Position numbers and translations under genes: made by a program. Below are positions 55,453 to 60,447 of a stretch of DNA of 60,447 nt, piece after piece. Source of the DNA: an uncultured Pelagibacteraceae bacterium (GTDB lineage Bacteria; Pseudomonadota; Alphaproteobacteria; Pelagibacterales; Pelagibacteraceae). Each line of letters begins with the position of its first letter. Position 1 is the stretch's first letter. The DNA lies in assembly GCA_902537905.1 (NCBI GenBank), contig CACBDD010000002.1, positions 1 through 60,447 of the forward strand, written 5' to 3'. Below the pieces are notes generated by a model that made no database searches, was not told the origin of the DNA, and was given only the letters and a program-made list of their open reading frames with translations.

Positions 55453-55743
55453 TTATTTTTTTTTAAAATTTCTTCTTTCGTAATCAATATAAGACCAAAT
55501 CATATTTTTCCAAATACGATTAGTTATCTTTGGATCAATGCCTTGTTTTAAGGATTTTGCTTTAATTTTTTTTAAAATAAAATTAATTCTTTTCTTATCA
55601 ACGATTTCTTTTTTAAATTCTTTAAGCTTTAAAACTTCTTCAACTAGTTTTGTTCTATACTTTATGAGAGATAATAATTTATTGTCTAATTTATCTAATT
55701 TAATTCTTATTATACCTAGTTTTTTTTTATTATTCGGCGACAT
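55453..55743 (-). CDS. Chorismate mutase, AroQ-like
   Basis: Chorismate mutase turns chorismate into prephenate for phenylalanine and tyrosine. The 96-residue all-helical protein has the AroQ pattern: RIKLDKLDNKLLSLIKYRTKLVEEVLKLK, then DKKRINFILKKIKAKSLKQG, IWKNMIWSYIDYE, with Arg and Lys at the expected active-site positions. It converges with rpmG, one base apart, and diverges from ctaA over 43 bases. Confidence 0.8.
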   Translation of the reverse strand: MSPNNKKKLGIIRIKLDKLDNKLLSLIKYRTKLVEEVLKLKEFKKEIVDKKRINFILKKIKAKSLKQGIDPKITNRIWKNMIWSYIDYERRNFKKK

Positions 55744-55751
55744 TTAATTTA

Positions 55752-55779
55752 TTGGAATACTTAATAATTATTATATTTA
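55752..55779 (+). promoter_or_regulatory. Predicted promoter next to ctaA start
   Basis: TTGGAA (55752-55757) and TATTTA (55774-55779) are 16 bases apart and end 7 bases before the ctaA ATG. Initiation at normal distance would give a leaderless or almost leaderless mRNA; no Shine-Dalgarno sequence is seen. Confidence 0.5.
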
Positions 55780-55786
55780 TCTGACC

Positions 55787-56812
55787 ATGTACAGTGAGAA
55801 TAATCATTTAAATAATCAACTTAAATTATGGATGTTAACTCTATTAGTTTTAGTTACTTTAATAATAATAGTTGGTGGTTTAACAAGATTAACAGACTCT
55901 GGTCTATCAATTACCACATGGGAATTGTTTGTTGGCTTTTTTCCACCTTTCTCAAATGAAAAATGGTTAGAATATTTTAGTTTATACAAAACAATTCCTG
56001 AATACAGCCAGCAAAACTACAATATGACCTTAGATGAATTTAAAGTAATATTTTGGTGGGAGTGGGGACACAGACAGTTGGGTAGAATAATTGGTTTATC
56101 AGTGTTGCTTCCAATGATCTATTTTTCAATTAAACAAGGAATTTGGATTATTAAAAAATATGGATTTATTTTTTTATTAGTTTGTTTTCAAGGATTTTTG
56201 GGTTGGTACATGGTATCAAGTGGATTAGTTGAAAGAATTGATGTTAGTCATTATAGACTAGCAATACATTTGGTTACTGCTTTTATAATTTTATCAATTG
56301 TATATTGGCAATTTTTAAAATTATCATCTTCTGTAAATAAAACCATTTCTATAGATCTGTTTATTGTGAAAATATTTTATTTTTTATTGTTTTTGCAACT
56401 AATTATAGGTGCTTTTGTATCTGGAATGGATGCTGGAAAAATTTATAACACTTGGCCATTGATGGGTGTTAATTATTTTCCTGATGATAGTAGTTTTGAA
56501 GATTTTTTAAATTTAAAAGTTTTTGATAATCCATCGATTGTTCAATTTATTCATAGAAATTTAGCATACTTAATTGTTGTGATTTACATTTTTATCCTCT
56601 TCAAAGTAATTAATTCTGGAAACAAAAAATTATATAAACCTATTGTTGTAATTGGTTTGACTTTGACATTTCAAATTTTTCTTGGTGTGATAACTGTTTT
56701 ATCTGGAGTAAAAATTTTATTCGCATCTTTACACCAGATAAATTCTATTTTTATAATACTTTCAACTTTGTATTTTATATTTATTTCTCAATATAAAAGA
56801 GAGATTAATTAA
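55787..56812 (+). CDS. ctaA: Heme A synthase
   Basis: CtaA/COX15 oxidises the methyl group of heme O to make heme A for cytochrome c oxidase. The 341-residue membrane protein has about eight hydrophobic segments and the conserved GGLTRLTDSGLSITTWELFV, WWEWGHRQLGRIIGL, ISHYRLAIHLVTAF and HRNLAYLIVVI with histidine ligands. It matches the alphaproteobacterial/mitochondrial type. Confidence 0.95.
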   Translation: MYSENNHLNNQLKLWMLTLLVLVTLIIIVGGLTRLTDSGLSITTWELFVGFFPPFSNEKWLEYFSLYKTIPEYSQQNYNMTLDEFKVIFWWEWGHRQLGRIIGLSVLLPMIYFSIKQGIWIIKKYGFIFLLVCFQGFLGWYMVSSGLVERIDVSHYRLAIHLVTAFIILSIVYWQFLKLSSSVNKTISIDLFIVKIFYFLLFLQLIIGAFVSGMDAGKIYNTWPLMGVNYFPDDSSFEDFLNLKVFDNPSIVQFIHRNLAYLIVVIYIFILFKVINSGNKKLYKPIVVIGLTLTFQIFLGVITVLSGVKILFASLHQINSIFIILSTLYFIFISQYKREIN

Positions 56813-56839
56813 TTTCTATTTGTAGACATATAAATAAAA

Positions 56840-58168
56840 TTAACTAACCGCTTTTAAATTATCTTTTGATGATTTGTCTAAAGCTTGATCTAAGTCATCA
56901 ATGATATCATCAATATGTTCTAAACCAATACAAAGTCTAACATAACCAGGAGTTACGCCAGAGGCAGCTAATTCATCCTCATTTAATTGACTATGTGTAG
57001 TTGTTGCAGGATGAATTGCCAAACTTCTAGCATCTCCTATATTTGCAACATGGTAGAACATTTTTAAAGATTCAATGAACTTTTTACCAGCTTCAATACC
57101 ACCAGCTAATTCAATACCAACCAAAGCACCATTTCCATTTTTAAGATATTTTTTTGCTCGACTTGATATTTCTTCATTATGTTCAGTAGCATAAATAACT
57201 CTCTCAACAGCTTTATGATTTTTCAAGTACTTTACTACTTTAGCAGCATTGTCACAATGCTGCTTCATTCTTAAAGCAACTGTTTCAAGTCCCTGTATAA
57301 CACCAAAAGCATTATCTGGAGAAAGTGCTGATCCCAAATCTCTTAACAAGGTTACTCTTGCTCTTACTGCAAAAGCAACATTTGCTCCTGTTAATTCAGG
57401 TACAGCTTTACCCCAAACAACACTTCCATAACTTGCATCAGGTTCATTAAACAATGGTTGTCTTTTCGGATCTGCTGTCCAATCAAAATTACCACCATCA
57501 ATTAGCGCACCCCCGACTACTGTTCCATGACCTGCTATATATTTTGTTAAAGAATAAACAACTACAGCAGCACCATGTTCGATTGGTTTACAAATTACAG
57601 GGGCAGCAGTGTTATCCAAGATTAATGGAATGTTATATTTTTTACCAATATCTGAGACTTCTTTAATTGGAAAAACTCTTAAATATGGATTTGGTAACGT
57701 CTCTCCATAAAAAGCTCTAGTTTTATCATCTATAACTTTTTCAAAGTTTTTCGGATCAGAAGGATCAGCGTATCTTACTTCTATACCAAGCTTACTTAAA
57801 GTATGTGTAAACAATGAAACTGTTCCACCATAAAGATCTGTTGAACTAATAATATTATCTCCAGCTTGAGCAACGTTTAATATGGCAAAAGTGGAAGCAG
57901 TTTGTCCAGATGCTACAGTTAAACTCGCAAGACCACCTTCAAGAGCAGCGATTCTTTTTTCCAACACATCATTTGTTGGATTCATTATTCTTGTATAGAT
58001 ATTTCCAAACTCTTTTAATGCAAATAAATTAGCCGCATGTTCAGTGTTGTTAAATTGATATGAAGTTGTTCTATAAATAGGAACTGCAACTGAATTTGTA
58101 GCTGGATCACTTCTATAATCTCCACCATGTATGGCAATAGTTTCTGGATTATTTCTCTTTGTACTCAT
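56840..58168 (-). CDS. metY: O-acetylhomoserine sulfhydrylase
   Basis: MetY makes homocysteine from O-acetylhomoserine and sulfide with PLP. The 442-residue protein shows ETIAIHGGDYRSDPATNSVA, the PLP lysine in VVVYSLTKYIAGHGTVVGG, and the HPATTTHSQLNEDELAASGV motif near the C-terminus. A strong aaggag ribosome binding site sits just before the ATG and is part of the SAM-V candidate riboswitch, with SAM-II further upstream. Confidence 0.96.
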   Translation of the reverse strand: MSTKRNNPETIAIHGGDYRSDPATNSVAVPIYRTTSYQFNNTEHAANLFALKEFGNIYTRIMNPTNDVLEKRIAALEGGLASLTVASGQTASTFAILNVAQAGDNIISSTDLYGGTVSLFTHTLSKLGIEVRYADPSDPKNFEKVIDDKTRAFYGETLPNPYLRVFPIKEVSDIGKKYNIPLILDNTAAPVICKPIEHGAAVVVYSLTKYIAGHGTVVGGALIDGGNFDWTADPKRQPLFNEPDASYGSVVWGKAVPELTGANVAFAVRARVTLLRDLGSALSPDNAFGVIQGLETVALRMKQHCDNAAKVVKYLKNHKAVERVIYATEHNEEISSRAKKYLKNGNGALVGIELAGGIEAGKKFIESLKMFYHVANIGDARSLAIHPATTTHSQLNEDELAASGVTPGYVRLCIGLEHIDDIIDDLDQALDKSSKDNLKAVS

Positions 58169-58171
58169 TTT

Positions 58172-58231
58172 TACTCCTTTTTTAGTGCTTTTGCTTTATG
58201 CAAGGCGCACAATACAGTTCAAATGCCTACC
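58172..58231 (-). promoter_or_regulatory. SAM-V riboswitch upstream of metY
   Basis: The minus strand reads GGTAGGCATTTGAACTGTAT then TGTGCGCCTTGCATAAAGCA and AAAGCACTAAAAAAGGAGT, ending at the ribosome binding site AAGGAG (58174-58179). This matches the SAM-V family as I recall it from metY in Pelagibacter, including AGGC/GCCT pairing and the GCATAAAGCAAAAG segment. It would respond to S-adenosylmethionine by hiding the ribosome binding site in a pseudoknot. The exact pseudoknot pairs were not verified. Confidence 0.85.
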
Positions 58232-58251
58232 GATTTAAATTTTTATGAAAT

Positions 58252-58296
58252 TCCATTTTAGCAGTTTTATGCCCGCAATAGGATCAAATCGGCAAT
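58252..58296 (-). promoter_or_regulatory. SAM-II riboswitch upstream of the SAM-V element
   Basis: The minus strand reads ATTGCCGATTTGATCC, TATTGCGGGCATAAAAC and TGCTAAAATGG. This fits the SAM-II core: a TGCC/GGCA stem, GATTTxATCCTATTGC loop, ATAAA, then GCTAAAA plus GG. It begins about where a minus-strand transcript from the promoter at 58305-58333 would start. The tandem with SAM-V resembles a known Pelagibacter/marine arrangement. No terminator-like U-run follows it. Confidence 0.75.
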
Positions 58297-58304
58297 AGTT
58301 TTCT

Positions 58305-58333
58305 AGCATATTAGTTATGTTTTACAAGTTAAA
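58305..58333 (-). promoter_or_regulatory. Predicted metY promoter
   Basis: On the minus strand TTTAAC (58328-58333) and TATGCT (58305-58310) are 17 bases apart. Initiation 6-8 bases downstream would fall at about 58297-58299, exactly ahead of the SAM-II element, so the position is coherent with the riboswitch leader although the -35 is weak. Confidence 0.45.
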
Positions 58334-58340
58334 TATAAAA

Positions 58341-58368
58341 TTGACTTTGAATAATTTAATAGTATTAA
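58341..58368 (+). promoter_or_regulatory. Predicted promoter of rplM-rpsI
   Basis: TTGACT (58341-58346) and TATTAA (58363-58368) are 16 bases apart and end 10 bases before the rplM ATG, giving a leader of at most about 4 bases. The same TTGACT/16 pattern occurs before rpsM. It overlaps, back to back, with the metY promoter region on the other strand. Confidence 0.6.
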
Positions 58369-58378
58369 TCCTCGCACA

Positions 58379-58837
58379 ATGACAAAATTCACAAAAAAAG
58401 ATCAAGTTACATCGTCTTGGTACGAGATAGACGCAAAAAATGCAGTTGTTGGAAGATTAGCTACTGTTGTATCTAATATAATTAGAGGTAAAAACAAGAC
58501 TACATACACACCACATATGGATGATGGTGATTTTGTTGTAGTAAAAAATATCGAACAAGCCAAATTTACTGGTAAGAAATTTCAAAACAAAAAGTACTAT
58601 AGACACACAGGTCACCCTGGTGGAATAAAAGTTACGACTCCAGAAAAACTTCATGAAAAAAAACCTGGAGAAACTTTAAAGATGGCAGTTAAAAGAATGT
58701 TACCAGGTGGAGTTTTAGGAAGAAAACAATTAACAAAACTAAAAATTTACTCTGGAAGTGAGCACCCTCATGCCGCACAAAATCCAAAAGTTATAGAGTT
58801 AGATAAACTAAACAATAAAAACATTGTAAGAAATTAA
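58379..58837 (+). CDS. rplM: 50S ribosomal protein L13
   Basis: L13 is an early-assembly protein of the large subunit. The 152-residue protein has WYEIDAKNAVVGRLATVVS, the YTPHMDDGDFVVVKN segment, YRHTGHPGGIK and the signature MLPGGVLGRKQLTKLKIY. It is full length and followed one base later by rpsI, its standard partner. The start has no Shine-Dalgarno sequence. Confidence 0.98.
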   Translation: MTKFTKKDQVTSSWYEIDAKNAVVGRLATVVSNIIRGKNKTTYTPHMDDGDFVVVKNIEQAKFTGKKFQNKKYYRHTGHPGGIKVTTPEKLHEKKPGETLKMAVKRMLPGGVLGRKQLTKLKIYSGSEHPHAAQNPKVIELDKLNNKNIVRN

Positions 58838-58838
58838 T

Positions 58839-59276
58839 ATGGAAAATATACAATCAAACACAAAAACTCCTAAAATAAAGTTAGATTTTAAAGATAGTAA
58901 GTATGCCACAGGTAGAAGAAAAACTTCAATAGCAAAGGTTTGGTTAAAAAAAGGTTCTGGAAAAATTTATGTAAACGGTAAATTATATAATGAATATTTT
59001 GCTGATGAAATTCATAAAATGCAAATTACAAGACCTTTTGAAATTATAAATCAAGCTACTGGTTATGATGTAAGATGTAGCGTAAAAGGTGGCGGACCAA
59101 CAGGTCAAGCTGGAGCAATGGTTCATGGTATATCCAAAGCTTTAGTTCTTTTTGACGAAAATTTAAAAACAACATTGAAAACTGAGAAACTTACAACCAG
59201 AGACTCAAGAGCTGTTGAGAGAAAAAAACCTGGTAGAAGAAAAGCTAGAAGAAGCTTTCAGTTTTCTAAAAGATAA
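58839..59276 (+). CDS. rpsI: 30S ribosomal protein S9
   Basis: S9 reaches the P site with its basic C-terminal tail. The 145-residue protein has YATGRRKTSIAKVWLKKGSG, a VKGGGPTGQAGAMVHGISKA core and the C-terminal RDSRAVERKKPGRRKARRSF followed by QFSKR. It is 15 residues longer than E. coli S9 at the N-terminus (MENIQSNTKTPKIKLDFKDS), as is common in alphaproteobacteria. Confidence 0.98.
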   Translation: MENIQSNTKTPKIKLDFKDSKYATGRRKTSIAKVWLKKGSGKIYVNGKLYNEYFADEIHKMQITRPFEIINQATGYDVRCSVKGGGPTGQAGAMVHGISKALVLFDENLKTTLKTEKLTTRDSRAVERKKPGRRKARRSFQFSKR

Positions 59277-59298
59277 TTTTTTTTTCAATTTAAACTGT

Positions 59299-59304
59299 TA
59301 TAAT
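59299..59304 (+). promoter_or_regulatory. -10 box (TATAAT) next to argC start
   Basis: A perfect TATAAT ends 5 bases before the argC ATG at 59310, within the 33-base gap after rpsI. Initiation at a usual 6-8 bases would coincide with the ATG, giving a leaderless transcript. No strong -35 is seen. Confidence 0.5.
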
Positions 59305-59309
59305 AAAAA

Positions 59310-60329
59310 ATGCCTAAGCTTAATGCATTAGTTGCTGGATCTACTGGATATATTGGTGTTCAATTAATCAAGTTATTAATTAAACATAAATATATTAATA
59401 TAAAATATTTATGTGGAAATTCATCTGTTGGAAAAAATATTTCTTATTATGATAAATCTTTATCAAAAAAAAAATTACCAAAAATTGTTAAATTTAATCA
59501 AAAATTGTTAAATGGTGTTGATGTTGTTTTCACAGCTTTACCAAATGGTGAAGCTCAAGATATAGCAAAAAAACTTAATCATAATATTACTCTAATTGAT
59601 TTAGCAGCAGATTTTAGATTAGAAAAAGTTAATGATTATTTAAAATGGTATAAACAAAAACATCGAGCTCCAAAATTACAGAAGAAAAGTATTTACTGTT
59701 TACCCGAAATAAATCGTGATGAATTAAAAAATCACAATATAATTTCATGTCCAGGATGTTATCCAACATCAATATTATTACCTCTGGTTCCTTTGTTTAA
59801 AAAAAAATTAGTTAAATTAGATAATATAATTATTGATTCAAAATCTGGTTATTCTGGTGCCGGTAGAGGAGTTCATAAAATATATAAAGATAAGAATTTA
59901 TACGAGTCTTTAAGTGCTTATGGTGTTGGTTTTCATAGACATAATTCTGAAATACATCAATTTTTAAGAAAATTTACTAATAAAAATTTTCAATTTAGTT
60001 TTACCCCACATTTATCTCCAATGTTTAGAGGTATATTAAGTACTATTTATTTAAATTTAGAGAAAAATATTAATCAATCAAAAATCATCAAAACTCTTAA
60101 GAAGTCTTATGAGGGAGAAAATTTTGTTAAAATATTAGACTCTGATAAACTGTTAAGCACAAATGATGTTATCAATACAAACAATTGCTTTATTACAGTG
60201 TGTAAAACAAAATATAAAAACAAAATAATCATTATTTCAGCAATAGATAATTTAATCAAAGGTGGAGCAGGTCAGGCTGTTCAAAATTTAAATAATAAAT
60301 TTAATTTTCCCGAAAAAACTGCTTTATAA
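59310..60329 (+). CDS. argC: N-acetyl-gamma-glutamyl-phosphate reductase
   Basis: ArgC reduces N-acetylglutamyl phosphate to the semialdehyde in arginine synthesis. The 339-residue protein has the Rossmann start ALVAGSTGYIGVQLIKLL, FTALPNGEAQDIAKKL, the catalytic cysteine in ISCPGCYPTSILLPL, and the GVGFHRHNSEIHQFL and DNLIKGGAGQAVQNLN segments. It is complete and overlaps the next gene by one base (TAATG). Confidence 0.96.
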   Translation: MPKLNALVAGSTGYIGVQLIKLLIKHKYINIKYLCGNSSVGKNISYYDKSLSKKKLPKIVKFNQKLLNGVDVVFTALPNGEAQDIAKKLNHNITLIDLAADFRLEKVNDYLKWYKQKHRAPKLQKKSIYCLPEINRDELKNHNIISCPGCYPTSILLPLVPLFKKKLVKLDNIIIDSKSGYSGAGRGVHKIYKDKNLYESLSAYGVGFHRHNSEIHQFLRKFTNKNFQFSFTPHLSPMFRGILSTIYLNLEKNINQSKIIKTLKKSYEGENFVKILDSDKLLSTNDVINTNNCFITVCKTKYKNKIIIISAIDNLIKGGAGQAVQNLNNKFNFPEKTAL

Positions 60330-60447
60330 TGAAATATTTGTTAATTATTTTTCTATTTTTTTTAAGTAATTGCTCTTTAAATAAAGATTCTCAATATTGG
60401 ACAGAACATCCTACTGAAAATAAAAAAAATCAAAAAAAAATAAATGA
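60329..60447 (+). CDS. Lipoprotein of unknown function, 3'-truncated by window edge
   Basis: Only the first 39 codons are visible: a hydrophobic signal (KYLLIIFLFFLSNCS) with a lipobox cysteine after LSN, then a polar, lysine/asparagine-rich stretch (SQYWTEHPTENKKNQKK). It starts within the argC stop (TAATG), so it is cotranscribed. A role cannot be assigned from this fragment; a BamB-like or other outer-membrane lipoprotein is one possibility. Confidence 0.7.
   Translation, partial: MKYLLIIFLFFLSNCSLNKDSQYWTEHPTENKKNQKKIN

Noticed and set aside
1-60447. CRISPR arrays, insertion sequences, phage genes, toxin-antitoxin or defence systems
   Set aside because: No repeat-spacer pattern, transposase, integrase or defence-type protein is seen; all complete genes fall into recognised families.

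Overview
The window is a very AT-rich (roughly 30% G+C by eye), extremely compact stretch of alphaproteobacterial core chromosome. Protein sequences, gene order and regulation all point to the SAR11 clade ('Candidatus Pelagibacter' or a close relative). The clues are lysine/asparagine-rich proteins, 1-8 bp gene overlaps, a soxBDAG sarcosine oxidase cluster, an H+-pyrophosphatase, a compact bifunctional SpoT, and a metY gene behind SAM-II plus SAM-V riboswitches, an arrangement I associate with Pelagibacter. I see no phage, plasmid, insertion sequence, CRISPR or defence island.

Layout. 1-7307: end of the spc operon and the alpha operon (rplE, rpsN, rpsH, rplF, rplR, rpsE, rplO, secY, adk, then rpsM, rpsK, rpoA, rplQ). 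7318-13684: a pseudouridine synthase, lipB, mgtE, panC, galU and ugd (UDP-glucose then UDP-glucuronate), ridA. 13733-19657 (minus): topA, plsY, pyrC-like, pyrB, ruvX. 19708-22913: gatCAB, the amidotransferase for Gln-tRNA/Asn-tRNA. 22918-27079: O-methyltransferase, trhO, MATE transporter, secreted nuclease, LicD-like protein. 27068-32163 (minus): soxBDAG. 32231-32322: tRNA-Ser(GCU). 32323-34509 (minus): lytic transglycosylase. 34553-41875: dapA, smpB, folK, spoT, pyrE, pdxJ, acpS, lepB, rnc, recO. 41876-42865 (minus): hemB. 42939-50285: Asp/Asn-hydroxylase-like protein, rpiB, glyA, nrdR, ribD, ribE, ribBX-like, ribH, nusB, thiL. 50364-52469: hppA. 52456-56812: bamE (minus), cytochrome bc1 assembly chaperone, rpmF, plsX, ihfA, merR-like, rpmG, chorismate mutase (minus), ctaA. 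56840-58168 (minus): metY with tandem SAM riboswitches upstream. 58379-60447: rplM, rpsI, argC and the start of a lipoprotein gene. No gap without a gene exceeds about 210 bases.

Functionally this is housekeeping: translation, transcription, pyrimidine, riboflavin, heme, lipid, lysine and arginine synthesis, and one-carbon/methyl metabolism (sarcosine oxidase, glyA, and metY under SAM control).

The most notable signals are these. (1) Four conserved genes (rpsN, galU, ugd, gatA) are each broken by exactly one extra A in an A8-A9 run, which means either a systematic sequence error or slippage-tolerant expression. (2) metY is preceded by two different SAM aptamers, and a 7-bp perfect (about 12 bp with wobbles) complementarity joins their 5' flanks and could form an alternative helix. 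(3) bamE and the bc1 chaperone gene are divergent with start codons sharing CATG, and each has a -10-like box 6-8 nt upstream; dapA, spoT, argC, ctaA and rplM show similar spacing, suggesting widespread leaderless mRNAs. (4) Several enzymes carry altered or reduced domains: the dihydroorotase-like protein without its HxH motif, the RibB fusion with a cysteine-less GTP cyclohydrolase II-like half, a SpoT lacking the helical/zinc-finger region, and an NrdR with CxC knuckles. I did not find an obviously new multigene system; all genes but the last partial one fall into recognised families.
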